64,000 nt of DNA, from NCBI GenBank assembly GCA_038380795.1, contig CM076280.1:2529501-2593500 (forward strand). Direction: 5' to 3'. Position 1 is the stretch's first letter, and each line of letters opens with the position of its first letter. Positions 24,101-38,400 of the stretch are shown here, piece after piece. Under the pieces are notes generated by a model, which saw nothing but the letters and a program-made list of their open reading frames with translations, had not been told where the DNA came from and did not search any database. Both the position numbers and the translations under genes were made by a program. The DNA comes from Pyrocephalus nanus (lineage: Eukaryota; Chordata; Aves; Passeriformes; Tyrannidae).

Positions 24101-27100
24101 GTGCCAACCACCCTCTGGGGGAAGAACTTCTCAGCAGCCCCTTAGCCCACAGTGCATTTATTCACCCTCTTTTATTGCCTCACACATTATTTTTTTCTCC
24201 CAAGGTTATCACCATGGAATTCACACCCTCAGGAAGGAGCTGAAATGCTCAGTCAGGCTTTGAGGAAGACAAAGCACCACACTTGCCAAAAGGAGCTCCA
24301 TGGTGAAGGCTTTAGCTGCCAACCTTGACCCTCACCCTGCCTCATCTGGATCAAATATTGCTGTCATGGACATCAGGGGTGAGCAGGCACTGAAAACCTC
24401 CAGGGGTCACACACCAACCCTGAGACACCGAGCAAGCAGTGGCTGTGCAGGAGGGGAAATGGTGTGGAAATGAGGAAGAGGGGGATATTAAGTGGTAGTG
24501 AAGAAGGGACAGAGTAAGTGGGACCATTGTGGTGGAGGGAGGAGGTAAAGGCAGGTTTGTGGTATTCTCACCCAAATTAAAGTGCCTAAAAAAGGCTGAA
24601 AATGAGCTTGAAACACCTGTGCCAGGGAGTAGGGTTTGGCCACACTCAGTCACCCACCAAACCAGGGAGCTGGAGATCCTGGCCCAGCACAGGAGAGCTG
24701 GAAACTTGCAGTGCAGCACTTGGGAAGAGAGAGAGAGAGGTAGGAAAGCCTCCTGCTCTGCAGGGAAGAGCATCACCCTGGGCACGCTCGTCCTTGCCCT
24801 CCAGGCTTTGCAGAGCTGGGAGCTCCAGAGCTGAAGGGAGGCCCATCCTGACCGGCAGACCCTGCCAGGAGGGCAGAGAGGAGAGCTGAGAAGAGGGTGA
24901 GCACGGCCCACACTGTGCCAGTGCTTCAGGGCTTTGGAGAGGTGCCTCCAGGTCCATTAGAGGTGGATCACCGAGGCCAAAGCCCACGCTGGACCCCTCG
25001 TGTGCCGCCGTCGGCACCGCGCTGGTTCCTCTGGCACTCCATGGGCTGGAGGGATTTCAGGAGACCATAAAAGCGGGAATTGCAACAAAGTCTAGACAGG
25101 ATGTGATTAAGGCCTGAATAAGGATTGCCCTAGAGGTAAGGTCAGGGAAAGGACAGATCCTGGCAAGCCTCCAGAGAGATAGGTTGAGTCCTTCAGGAGA
25201 TGGGAGAGCACTCGCTCGGTGACAAGGATGCAGTGCCCGGTGTGGAAGCTGCCACAGGGAGAAGAGTCTGGCTTTTGGGGAAAATAACACAGAAGCACGA
25301 CCTCCATCTCCAGCCCCTGCACCCAGACCCTCCTCTCTTGAGCCACTCAGCCAAAGCAGATTAATAACAGAGAGCAGTCCTGCAAACCAAGGGAGCTCCA
25401 GCTGGAGAGAGCCTGGGTGGGAAGAGCAGTGGGAAAATGGAAAACTCGTGGGGCAAGGAAGACAAGGACTGATTGGAAACAAGACAGCCTGTCCAGGCAG
25501 CAGAGAAGGCTGGAGAGGGAAAGAATTCGAGTCCAGCAAAGAGAGAAGTCAGAGCCCTTGTGCAGCAGGGGAAGCTCCATTGAGTCCAGGCCATTGGAGG
25601 TCTTGCTGGGTCCAGAGGTTCAGGTTCTGCTCTGCTGCAGGAGGGGAGTCTGGCTTTCCAGAGGGACCTGCACTGATTCCTCAAACCTCCACTAAGCCTG
25701 ACATGGCCCTGTCACACACTCAGACACAAGAGAGCCCTTCCCAAGGGACATGGCTGATGTGCCAGGAGCTGCTCCACTGCCAGCTCCCAGCCAGGGCTCA
25801 GCACCCCGGGCTGTTTCCATCCACCACGGCTGTTTTTCCACTCTGCTTACTCACCCCCTCCTGCCCTGCCCCTCTGCCAGGCTCACCCAGACACCACAGC
25901 CCTGAGGCACCATCCTTCCCAAATGCTGTCTCACATTCCTGGCCAGCACCCTGCCCTTTCCTGGCCCCAGCTCCAGTGGGAAATCCTCTTCCAGCCTCCC
26001 GCTCATCCCGAGGGCATCGTAAGCAGAGTCCTTTCCCTGAGATGTTTTCCTTCTGATCCTGCCCACAGCCAGGTCTCTGAGGTGGAGACAGAGCAGCACC
26101 TCTCCTCCAAATACTCTTATTCTGGGGGTTTCCATCACCCACATGCTCCACCCCAGCTGCAAACAGCGTTAATTATCCATAATTATCCCACATTTGGCTA
26201 TTACTGAGACGTCTGATCTGAAAGGAAGCACCTCCAAACCACCCAGGAGAAGCTCCCTGACTGCCCACTGTATTCCCAAGCCATCCAGCACAGCTGGGCC
26301 ACACAACCAGGTGTCCCCTTGGTTTGCATTCCTGCCTGTGAGCAGAAGGCCCTGAGCAGCACAGGGCAGCAGGACAGACAGGGGAAGGTGTTCACAAGTT
26401 ACTGCCAAGTTTTCTAATCAATCTTGTAATTTTTCTCGTGCTTTGATGTACTTTGATGTACTTTTTGAGAGGGAAAACAAAGTCATTCAGTTCAAAGCAA
26501 GGGATGAATTACACAATGAAAACCAGAAAGAGAGAGAGAGGAGTCACTTAACACAGTCCTGGACTGGTTTGAACTGGCCAGTGATGGGAGGTGGCTCTGG
26601 GGTTCTGCTGTTGGCCACCCACAAGGTGTTACCCAGAAAATAAGACTAGTGAAGTAAAACTTCCTTTACAGACCTGTGAAGATGGCACATTGTTCACTGC
26701 AACAAAATTCAACACAAAATCACTCTGAACAGTGGGGAGATTCTCTGAAACGACCCCAAAAGAAACTAGTGAGTAATGCATGGGTGGGCTCTGCCAGCTG
26801 CTGCCTCCTCTCTCCCAGGTTCCAGGGATTTGCAGGCTTTACAGTTGGATGCAAGTGAAGCCAGACACAAATGTGATCAGCACATCCAAACTCTGACAGT
26901 TTGGGTGGTGAAAGTGGTCCCACCACAGGTGCAGGGTGAAGCCAGAGCTCCACTGATTCCCCAGATTTCTATCAGCCCTACAATAACAGGGCAGGAAAGC
27001 TGGAGTAAGAAGAGAGGAATTTGGACAGGACATGTGACCTGTTTTAGGAACTAAATTTCAGAAAACCCCTGCAGCAAGTTCTCTGTCTGGTTCTAGTTCT

Positions 27101-30100
27101 GGGTTGTGGATTCTCCTTCCCTAGAGATGTTCCAAAGCCATCTGGATCCAATCCTGAGTAACTCTTCCAGGGGATCCTGCCTGAGCAGGGAGGTGGGACT
27201 GGATGACCTCCAGTGGTCCCTTCCAGCCTGAACAATTCTGTCCTTTGATTCTCTAAACTGGCACAAAATAACCCTCAACTCCCTCCTCCTGAGTCTGCTG
27301 GGCTGGCACTGACATGTATTTGTCACATGCAGTTTCCTCCCTGGGAGCCCAAAGGAAGACAAGAATAAAAGTTGATTTCTAATACATAAAGAGTTTTGAT
27401 ATTTATTTAGTTTATCCCACAATAAACCAACTACAAGTTTTTCCAAGTATCATATTAATATAATTACTGCACAGTTAAATATTTCCCTTCTCAGTGTAAT
27501 GAGATGTCCCTTCCAGTCCCTTCTCAAAGTCATTTCCAGTGCCCAAAGGGGCTCCAAGAGAGCTGGGAAGGGATTTTGGACAAGGGTTGGAGGGACAGGA
27601 CAAGGGGGAATGGCTTCCCACTGCCAGAGGGCAGGGATAGATGGGACAGTGGGAAGGAATTCTTCCCTGTGAGGGTGGGCAGGCCCTGGCACAGGTTGCC
27701 CAGAGAAGCTGTGGCTGCCCCATCCCTGGAAGTGTCCAAGGCCAGGTTGGATGGGGCTTGGAGCAGCCTGGGCTGGTGGAAGATGTCCCTGCCCATGGGT
27801 AGGACTGGATGAGCTTTAAGATCTCTTCCAGCCCAAACCACTGTGATTCTGTGATTCAATCTCCTACATCAGACTGCAGGAGAGCAGTTTAGGGAGCTCA
27901 GACAGCACAAAAACCTTACCTGTGTAGTCCTGTTCCTGCTCTCGTGAAGAAGCAGCTCCTCCGACAGAAGCAGAGTCCGGGCTGGGTTGCAAAGGTCGAG
28001 GGGCTGTGTTTGAGAGTTGGAAAAAAGAAAAGAAAATGAAAGGAACAGTCAGACCTTCCACTGACGGCGTGGTTTGCCAGAATAACTTTCCACCCACCAA
28101 CCCCACTTTGTCTTCACTTCAAGCTGTAACTCATTCAGGGAGAAGCCACCCCACACTGAGCTCACAGGGACACGCAGTCTGCAGTCCAGCTACATGAGAA
28201 AACAAAGCCTTCCACTCACACCCACGTCAGCCCCAGCTGCAGAATGACAACCAGCCCTTGCCTCTGTGCAGGGACTGCTCTGCAAGGCACGGGGTGCTTA
28301 CGAGGGTTTTTCAGCAGGAAACACAACCACAGTGGTGGCACAGCAGGTTCTCACGTCCCTCAGACACAAAGAGTTGTGATCTTAGGGATTGTTCTTGCAG
28401 TAAATAAGAGCAACTTTAAGAATTCCTGTCCCTTCTCATGCCACACTCAGCTCCCCATCTGCCACCTTCTGTGTGGAATGGTGGAGAAAGGGACAGGTTC
28501 AGGTGTCCTGGGGACACAACAAACCCTGCCCAGCCAGCCCAGGACCATCCTTGGGAGCAGCACAGCCAGTGGGACAGGAGGGGACCTGCACAGGGCCTGA
28601 AGTGTGAGACAGTGCCAAGCAAAACACAGCTCCTGAAGTGGCAGAAACACCCCAGTCTGCATCCAAGACAAGTTCTGGGAGCAAGGAGGAGGCAGAAGTG
28701 CCAGCTGTGTTCCTACCAAAGGCAAGCCATGCCCAGCCCAGGCTGGTGCACACACTGGTGCCAAGGTGAGCAGCCACCCCGGGGCCCTTGGCAGGATGGA
28801 GGTGGGCACACCCCTGCCCCAGCACCAGCCCAGCCCTGCACTGCCCCAGGCAGCCCCTGGCTCAGGCTGCAGAGACAGGAGACACAGCCCATGGTTTCAG
28901 CCCAAAGCAAGGCACCAGTGTGAGCTGAGGGGACAGTGCCACTGCTGCTCCCAGGGGAGGATGGAGCCCTGGCAGCTCAGAGATCTGGGATCCATCAGCA
29001 GCATATTAAAACATAGGGATTAGATGAGTTTTCTTGGGGTTCTGGCCACGCAAAGGACAAAATGGAGGGAACACAGAGGGAGTTACAGCTGCTACCTCCA
29101 AATTCAGGGCTGTTTTCTTAAAACAGCCCATGGAACAGGGGAAGCAGAAAATTGCCTGACAAACCATTACTGCTCTGGATCCTTGTCCATGATTTTAGTG
29201 CTGGCCACCAGCTAAACTAAAACCCCTTCATTTGCACACTCTGACTGCACAAAGGACCCTTGGGAAGGAACCACACTGATCTGCAATCAGAGGTGGTTGC
29301 TGAAGCTCAGAAGCTGGGATACCTTCTGACTGGAGCAGGCACTGAGGACTAGATGTGAAAGCTGAAAAGGGAAAAAAATCCAACAGAGAATCACTTGGGC
29401 AGGACACAGTCCCCTTTGGGCCAGCCCCCAGCGCTGTGCTGAGCACAGCCAGCTCCAGAGGAGGGCTGAGCACGACAGGGATCCCTGCACTCAGGGAAGA
29501 CCCTGCTGGGAAAGAGATCCCACCTGCCCTGCTGGGCACTGATCCCCTCGGGTCTGCAACACCTCACTTCCAGCTGCACTCACCTGCACAAAGATGGGGA
29601 ACACCAGCACTTTGGGGGCCAGGGTGACGTAGGTGCCGTAGGAGTGTGGGATGTGGGGCCTCACTATGGTGCAGTTCTGGTAGTTCCCGTGGCTCTTCAT
29701 GGACTGCACAGTCTTCATCAGCCTGGATTTCCTCCCGGACCCCGTGTGGGATTTCCCTTTAGGAGCATTCCCTGGATGGACAGAGGAGGCAGAGAGAAGC
29801 TCAGAATGGGAAGGGAGCTCCTCCATCTCTCTGCCCGCTGCCAGCTTGGGGTCTGCTCTCAAACACGAGTTTGAATGGATATTTTTGAATCACAGGAGCA
29901 CTGAGGAGCTTCCCACCACTGGGAATATCTGCCTGCACCACTGGACTATGGCCCTCCTTTTCAGGGAGAGGAAAACTATCCAGCATGGGGGAAAAAAAGA
30001 AGAAAAACTCTGGAAATTTAAACATTAGAACATTTGTATCCACACAAGCCTTGACTGCTCTGGATTATGGGCATAGAGTTGGCAAATTGCAGGAATGTCA

Positions 30101-32375
30101 TGACATAGGGCACTGGCTGGTGGGTTAATCACAAGGTACTGAGATTGGAGGTGTCAGGGAAAGGATTATAAACACATTCATGCCCATGGGATCAGTCCAT
30201 GCCTTTCCAAACTGCTCCCAGGGATGTGGTGGTTATTCAGACATGGGGTGTATTTATAAAGGATGACCTCACTGTGCATGAGGCTGTCGCACCATCCACT
30301 GTTTTGCAGCATCACATTTTGGTGCTGGAAACAGTGCAAGCAGCCTGACTGGTGTTTCACTCTGTCCCTCTTCCCTGCCCAGAGCTGTTCTCCTCCCTGA
30401 AAGCAGGGATTACACAGATTTCCTCTGCAGTCCCACCTCAGCTGGTCCAGCAGAGCTGTGACCTTTCCCAACAAGCCAACACCAGCTTCCACAGCTGCCA
30501 GTCTGCATCACTGAGAGGCCAGGAGACACAAGGTGGGATGGCAAACCAGGCCCAGAATCTTTAAAGGAATTGATAATCCTGTGATTAAATTATCCACAAA
30601 CGTTTTTGTTCCCTGCTTGCTGCTGCAGGGCTGAGTCCCTCCGTCCCCCACTGCAATTGCTGCTCTGGAGGATTCCCGAGCCCTTTCCTCCAGCCCAGAG
30701 GAATGGAATGCTTTGGAATACATCCAGCAGGCTCCCATCAACTTTTCTGAGAGACCCCACCTGCAGAGCTGCCTCCAGTTCTGAGGACCCCAACACAAGA
30801 AGAATGTGAAGCTGCTGGAACAAATCCTGAGGAGGCCTCAAAGGTGCTCCCAGGGCTGGATCCCTCTGCTCTGGAGCCAGGCTGGGAGAGCTGGGGGGTT
30901 CACCTGGAGAAGAGAAGGCTCCAGGGACACCTCAGAGCCCCTTCCAGGACCTAAAGGGGCTCCAGGATAGCTGGAGAGGGAGTTTGGACAAGGGATGGAA
31001 GGACAGGACAAGGGGGAATGGCTTCCCACTGCCAGAGGGCAGGGTTAGATGGGATATTGGGAAGGAATTCTCCCCTGGGAGGGTGGGCAGGCCCTGGCAC
31101 AGGTTGCCCAGGGAAGCTGTGGCTGCCCCTGGATCCCTGGAAGTGTCCAAGGCCAGGTTGGACAGGGCTTGGAGCAACCTGGGCTGGTGGAAGGTATCCC
31201 TGCCCATGGCAGGGGGTGGGAATGGATGATCTTCAGAGTCTTTTCCAACCCAAACCAGCCTGGGATTCTATGGTGACTTTGTCAGGACAGCCCTGGGACA
31301 TGGGGAGCTCTGGAGATTCTTTGCCTGGACTGAACCTCCCCTTTTCCCCACACCAGCAGGATGAGGTGACAGTGGCAGTCCTGAGAGCTGGCCCTGAGCA
31401 CCCAGAGGCTTTTTGGGGTGATCTGCTGTGCCAAGGACATCTTTGTGTGTCCTCCTCCCCAGATCCATCCCACTGAGCCAGGATGAGGCCAAAACACAGG
31501 ATCAGAAGCAGTAAGGAGCTGCCAAGCTGCTCCCAGGGGCGTTGCTCTGCTCTCAGGTGTGCTGTGAAATATTTCCCATTATTGGCTTTAATCCCTCAGG
31601 CCCAGGGGCATGAGGTTTCTCTGCTGACCCCAAATACAGTTTTGGCCATCCCTGATGTCCCTGGGCCCACAGTGCACACCTCTACTGCCACACAAGGACC
31701 TTCATCACCACAGCAGCAGGACTTACCCTGCTGTGGAGAGAAAACAGGACAGGTCTGTGTTCTCCCAGAGCCCTTAACCCCAGACCATGTCCTGCTGGGC
31801 ACCAGAAACCTGTGCTCTGTCCTAAAACTCACAGACAACACCTCCAACAGGAACTGGATATCTCTCTAACCAAAAATTCATGTCTTCATCAAAAGAAGCC
31901 CCACTGACAAATCAAAATCAAAATATTTCCTCCCTCCCTCCCTCCCTCCTGATGCTGATGAACTGAGCCAGCTCAGGTCCTGCAGGCAGCCCCCTCCACC
32001 TGGATTTAACACATCTAGGTGAGAAGCTGGAGCTCCTCCCCCACAGGGATGTCTCAGGAACAGATATGAGCAGCTCCTGTAGCTCCCTCTCCCAGCAGAG
32101 ACCCCCCAGCATCCATCCATCCATCCATCCATCCATCATCCATCCATCCATCATCCATCCATCCATCCATCCATCCATCCATCCATCCATCCACCCATCC
32201 ATCATCCATCCATCCATCATCCATCCATCCATCCATCCATCCATCCATCCATCCATCCATCCATCCATCCATCATCCATCCATCATCCATCCATCCATCA
32301 TCCATCCATCCATCCATCCATCCATCCATCCATCCATCCATCCATCCATCATCCATCCATCATCCATCCATCCAT

Positions 32376-32406
<31 letters not shown>

Positions 32407-32417
32407 CCATCCATCAT

Positions 32418-32453
<36 letters not shown>

Positions 32454-35400
32454 CCATCCATCATCCATCCATCCATCCATCCATCCATCCATCCATCCAT
32501 CCATCATCCATCCATCCATCCATCATCCATCCATCCATCCATCCATCCATCCATCCATCCATCCATCCATCCATCCATCCCTCCCTGCAGCCAGCCAGGA
32601 GCTCCTGCTCCCACCACAGCAGGTTTCTGCCCTTTTCTGGGATTCCCAGAACCTTCCCAAGCACAAATGAGCCAAAACATTCCTGAACGTGGCTCAGGGC
32701 TGATAAGGTCTCGTCCAAAGCAAATAAATGAGCCTGCCCACCATTACATATTCTATTAAGTATTAGGAAATAGTGCATTTTCTCTCAGATAAAGGCAGCA
32801 GAGCCAGCCAGCACTGGGGGGGAGGGGGGCAAGCCAGCCTGGCTGTTTACTGCTGGCTTTATGAGCTGCCTTTGCAGGGGGGGCCCTGGTGACCTAAAAG
32901 GTTGTTTCCACCTCTAAGTACATTAATCCTGACATTTTCCCTTTTTCATGGTTGCACTGCCAGATAAAATCAAAGCACGAGAGACAGCTCAACACAGGGC
33001 AGATACAATCTGTCTGGGCTGTTCAGGACCTGCTTTTCCTCTTGTCCCTAAATCACCTCACTTTATCAGAGGAATTCATCACCTGAACAAGTCCTGGTTT
33101 TGCACCCAGCCTGCCCCAAGTGTCACCTCCTGCCACTGGGGCTGCCACACTTCAGCCCTGCCCAGCTTACTAATCCCTTCCTCCCTCTGAAGACATAACA
33201 TTAAATAACTAAAAACAATGCATATAAAGTCCAAAAATTCTCATGGGAAGAAGCCCAAGTCTTTCAAATTACACCCCCTCTGTAAGAACAAGGCCCCCTA
33301 GTCCAGCTCATCTTTTCACAGGATCCACAAACAGCAGGAAAGAGCTGCAATTATCCATGGAACAAAAACATGCCCTGCAGCTGAGAGTGGAAAACTCTCC
33401 TGGCTGCAGAGCTGCAGGGCTGGGAGCACCCAGGGCACACCCACACTGCTCCCTGCTGCCCCTCAGCACCCCCACACTCTGCTTTCTACACACACTGCCC
33501 CTCCAGGGCAGAACAAACTCTTCCAGCTGTGCCCCTGCTGAGGGACAGAGCCCCCTGCAAGATCCCAACTCTTGCACAACAGGCCAGGTGCAAGCACAGC
33601 CTCCCAAAACCCCCAAATCAGGGAGGTGACAACAGGTATTGCCACAGGGACCTGGATTCCTGCAGTGCCCAGCCCTGCCACACACCCAGCCCACTCCTCC
33701 CACACCTGGAGCTCCAGGAAGACCCAGCACACCTGTTACAGGTATGTTTTATGCTATGAATTTATGGGGTTTTGAGGGTTTTTGGAGGAGAGCTGGTCCA
33801 GAGACTGTCAGAGACCATGCCCAGGGCATGAGCATTCCCCAAATCTGGCCAACCAACCTGCTCTCCTGCTTGTGCCAGTCTGAGTCAAACCCACCCTCAC
33901 TCCCTCAGGACTGAGAACCTCAAAGCAGGGATTAACCCCCCCCAAAAAAAGGCACCATGAATGAGAAGGGAAACACGTCATGGATGGGCCCACAGACACA
34001 TGTGGGGAACCACAGTTGTTTGCACTTTCACACTTCATGCTTTCATCCTGCTCCTGTTGGAAAGTCCCCACCACCAGCCCTCTCTGAGCTCCCACTCTCC
34101 TTCTCACCTCGAGGTTCTACCCTCTGGGCTCAGGGAGGGAAGATGACCCCACCCAAAAGCCCCAGGCTGTCCTAAAATGTGTCCTAAAAACGTGAGGGAC
34201 CCCATTGCAGGGCTAAGGGCAAGGATCTGACAGTGCCTGCTCATCTGCTGGGTGCTCTGAGCAGCATTCCCAGCACATGGACAACTTACCCCCAGTGGTG
34301 TTGTCCTCTTGATAGACAGGCCTCAGCAGCTGTAAGACACAACCCAGACAGGACACAGTCACCTGCAGCAGGACTGAGGGAGAATTACAACCACCAGCTG
34401 CAAATTTTAACGTGCCAAACCCAGCCAAGCCAAAGCCCTTCAGAGAGGGCAAAATCATTTTTGCCCCGTTGCCAGCAGAAAATGAGATTTTCACTTTGGT
34501 CTGTGCAGCAGAAACATTCCCCATGTCCTTCCCATACCCCAGGAGTGAGCCCTGAGAGGAAGCAGCAGGCTACATGGAATCATGGAATGTGCTGAGCTGG
34601 AAGGGACCCACAAGGATCATCGAGTCCAACCCTCAGCCCTGCACAGCCCCATCCCCAAGGGTCACCCCCTGTGCCCCAGAGGATCATCCAAACCCTCCTG
34701 GAGCTCTGGCAGCCTTGGGGCTGTGCCCACTGCCCTGGGGAGCCTGTTCAGTGCCAACCACCCTCTGGGGGAAGAACCTTTCCCTGAGATCCACCCTGAG
34801 CCTGCCCTGACACAGCTCCAGCCATTCCCTGGGGGCTGTCCCTGCTCAGAGATCGGAGCTGCCCCTCTCTGGCTCTGCCATCCCAGTGGGAAACGTTTCA
34901 GGAAAACAGTGAAAGCTCCACCAAGGGACACAGGAGTGGCTTGTAAAGCTGTCCCATGCCCTTGCAAACACTCAGAGATGACACTGGCAGGACCAAAGCG
35001 GCGCCCAGAGAAGCCTCAGCACCCAGAGCCCAGGGGGAGCTGCAGCCCTACCTGGCTGCCCGGGTTCAGGGGCGTCAGGATGATGTAGTTCTGGTCGGCG
35101 GCCGAGGGCACCCGGGACAGGGCTGGCAGGGTGTTCTGGCCCCTCTTGCCCAGCTCTGTGTACCTGTCCCAGCTGTTGAGCAGCAGCCCCTCGCTGCTGT
35201 CGTACAGGACGTGGCAGCTGCGGCGCTGCTCGGCCGGGCCGGGCCCCGCGCTGTTCTTCTCCCGCTTGTGCGGGGGGCACTGCAGGTCGTAGGCGGACTT
35301 GCAGGAGGACCTGCGGATCATCCCCTCGTGGCCTGCCTTCACCTGCGGGACCAGCCTCCACACCAGGAGGATGATCTCGCTGGGACAGTTCCTGCAAGAG

Positions 35401-38400
35401 ATGGGGCGTAGGGGAGCGAGGCACCCACGTCACTCAGCCGGTCCTTGCTCCCTGTGCCTCTGGCCCTGGCCTGCACTCCCCAGCCCCTGCATCCTTTCCT
35501 CTACTCCAGGGATCCTTTCCCAGTGTCCTGCACCCCTCAGAGCCTTCCCCTTCCTGTAACCACTCAAAGCTCCTGTGCTGAGCTCCCTCGAACCATCTCT
35601 CCCAGAGCCCTGTGCTGGTGTTTCGGGTGAACGCTCACCGGATTTCGTGTGCCAGCTCCACACACTTCCAGTGCTCCACGGGCTGCTCGTTCAGCTGCAG
35701 CACCGTGTCCAGCTGCTGCAGACCTGCCTTCTCTGCTGGGCCACCTGGGAGAGACACACAAATGCCAGTCACCTGCTGGACAGGGAGCTGAGTTTGAGGG
35801 GGAGCAGCCCTGGGGCTTGGAGACACCTCACAGCTTGCACCACTCACTCCTCCAAACCCAGTCTGTTGCTCCAACACCCACACCTGGAAATGAAGTGGGG
35901 CCAGGTAACCTGGAGCTTCACCTTCCAGCATCTCACACACACAGAGCACCAGGATAGAGCCACAAATGCTCTCCCAGAGCTATTGCAGGAACTTCCCATG
36001 TTTCCTGGGGTGCAGTGGAGAGCACCATGGTACAGTGGAGACACCGAGTCCATCCCACAGATCCACAGCAAGAGGATCTACTCCAGCAGCTCAGGGCTCC
36101 CACAATCCTGCTCCCTCTGTCTGACCCACTCCCAACCCAGATGCTTTCCATAGGTCTCCAAACCAGATGGGCAGTTTTGAGGGTGGAGAGAGAAGGGAAC
36201 AAAATTTCTGCAAATTACTGCAAAACCCTGTCAGAATAATGACAGTGTTAACCCAGTGGCCTCTGACCTCTTTAGAGGCAACAGAGAATTCATGAAGTGA
36301 AGTTTCTGGGAGGGAACCAGTCCTGCAAGGCATGGGAGCTTCAGAGTCACCACATGCTCCAGGAAGCAAAGAAGGAGTGGAGTCATTCATTCAAACCAAG
36401 AGGGACAAACATGATCTGATCTCTTACCGGAGTCCACGGCCTGCACACGGACTGGGGAGTCACAGCAGATGGTGAAACCAAAGCCATCACTCCCTCGAGG
36501 GATCGTGATCTGCAGGGAGACACCAGAGCCTGGTCAGTGGGAGAGCAGCCCCCCATCACCCTCACCCACTCTGCCCCACAGCCTCTGGGGACACAGGAAC
36601 ACGGCACTGCCACAGAGTGAGGAAGATCTGAAGCCATTGGAGTGTCCAAAGGAGGCAACGAGGATGGGGAAGGGCCTTGATTTGAAGCCGTGTGAGGACA
36701 CTGAGGGCACTTGGGGTGTTCAGCTGGAGCAGAGGAGACTGAGGGGAGAGCTCAGTGCAGTTCCAACTGCCTGGGCAGGGGCAGAGGAGGGGCAGGACTG
36801 AGCTCTGCTCTGGGGGGAGCAGGGACAGCCCCCAGGGAATGGCTGGAGCTGTGTCAGGGCAGGCTCAGGGTGGATCTCAGGGAAAGGTTCTTCCCCCAGA
36901 GGGTGGTTGGCACTGAACAGGCTCCCCAGGGCAGTGGGCACAGCCCCAAGGCTGCCAGAGCTCCAGGAGGGTTTGGATGATCCTCTGGGGCACAGGGGGT
37001 GACCCTTGGGGATGGGTCTGTGCAGGGTGAGGAGTTGGACTGGATGATCCTTGTGAGTCCCTCCCAACTCAGCATGTCCTGTGATTCTGTGGTTTTGAGA
37101 AGGAACAGTCACAGGGAAGGGCTGTCACTGCCTGGCCCTCGCAAACAATGGATCTCTCCCTGCTGCAGCCAAAGGGAGGCAGAAAAGGTGCTAAAAAGCA
37201 ACACCAAATCCAGCCAAGGATCTATGGAATGCCAGAAAAGGAGTGTTTGTTAAGCACACACACACACAAGTCTCTGCTCCCAACTCTTGCAAGTCTTACA
37301 AGAAAAAGGTCTTACAAGCTGTTAGGAAGGAAAACCTGGCAGTGTGGCTCTGATTTCTAACACAACTCCTGTAAGCAAATTACATTAACGTTTCATTTCC
37401 TGTTGGATAATGCAGAACGAGCAGCTCTCCTCTGCTCTGGAGGGCACTGTGAGGCTCAGCAAGCTCCTGTCCTCCAGGCATCTGTGCTGGCCCAGGCTGT
37501 GTGCATCACCCCCTCCCTGGGCTGAGTGTGTTTTCCCTTGCTGAGTTTGGAGAGGCTGGATGCTGTGTTGATTTAGGCTCATTTCTCCCCCTGATTCAAG
37601 GAGCATTGAGCTTATTAATGAAATGATACTTATTTTTTGACTTGGCTTCCAGCAGCAGCTCAGCATGACAGATCCTGTAAATACCTGATTAGCCCCCAAG
37701 ACATTAGTCAAGATGCTTGTTTTACTGACAGAGAAAAGAAAATTAAAAATCCAACCTCTGACCTGTATTATTTTGAGAACACACAGTCAGAGAGAAGAGG
37801 AATTCAGCAGAAGCTGCCAAGGAGGAGATCTGGTCCCTTGCTCCTTTACAAATGCAGGGAGCTTTCATTTCCCTGCACCTTCTCCCTGCTCGGCATAAAA
37901 TCAGGTTTCAAAAGAGAAACTGGCTTTCCCTGGCAAGATTAAAACATAGGTGCAGTCCCACCACGCTGAGCCCTTTGATCTCTGCAGTTTGTTGGATCCT
38001 CAGCATCTCTCCCACCACAGAGACTCCACGGGCACTTCCCAGCCCAGGGCCTTGAGGTCTCCCACTCCTTCTCCCTGAGCTGGCTGGCTTTGTCCCCCAC
38101 CAGCAGAGACCCCTTCCCTGTGCCACTAAAAAGCAGCTTCTCCCTCGTGATTCCTTCTTCTCAGTTCCCACCTCCATGGCCATCACAGATTTTTTTGCCC
38201 ATTTTTCTGCTGTGCACAGAACTAAGAACTCTGAGGATCTGGCACGAGATGGGAGGTGGGTGGGTGGGTGGGCAGGTGGGGAGAGACTCTAGCCCCACAG
38301 AGGCTCGTTGTACCCACATTTTGTCAAAAATGCAGAAGAAATTATCAAAATAGAGCTTTGAGAGGGTCTAAGACACAAAACAGACTCAGTTGCCATTAAT

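Larger units (their letters stand above)
20889..27919. other. RGS3 intron between exons 14 and 15 (7.0 kb)
   Basis: Four CR1 pieces (21723, 23920, 27116, 27515), the last ending about 60 bp before exon 14 in plus coordinates. Short GA runs near 24730 and 26530. No further coding signal. Confidence 0.85.
29772..34289. other. RGS3 intron between exons 12 and 13 (4.5 kb)
   Basis: Contains the CR1 at 30750-31272 and the (CATC)n array at 32111-32583. The rest shows no structure. Confidence 0.85.

Noticed and set aside
32054..32778. ORFs rich in His-Pro-Ser-Ile or Met-Asp-Gly-Trp
   Set aside because: Translation of the (CATC)n array on either strand.
34956..35411. 151-codon plus-strand ORF opposite exon 11
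   Set aside because: Antisense shadow of the GC-rich RGS3 exon 11; the minus frame is strongly conserved with the human protein.
34582..37112. Recurring ORF peptides such as [20 protein letters not shown] and [20 protein letters not shown] at many sites
   Set aside because: These are frames through the CR1 3' region, which is mostly untranslated; the same peptides recur at every copy of the subfamily, in both orientations.
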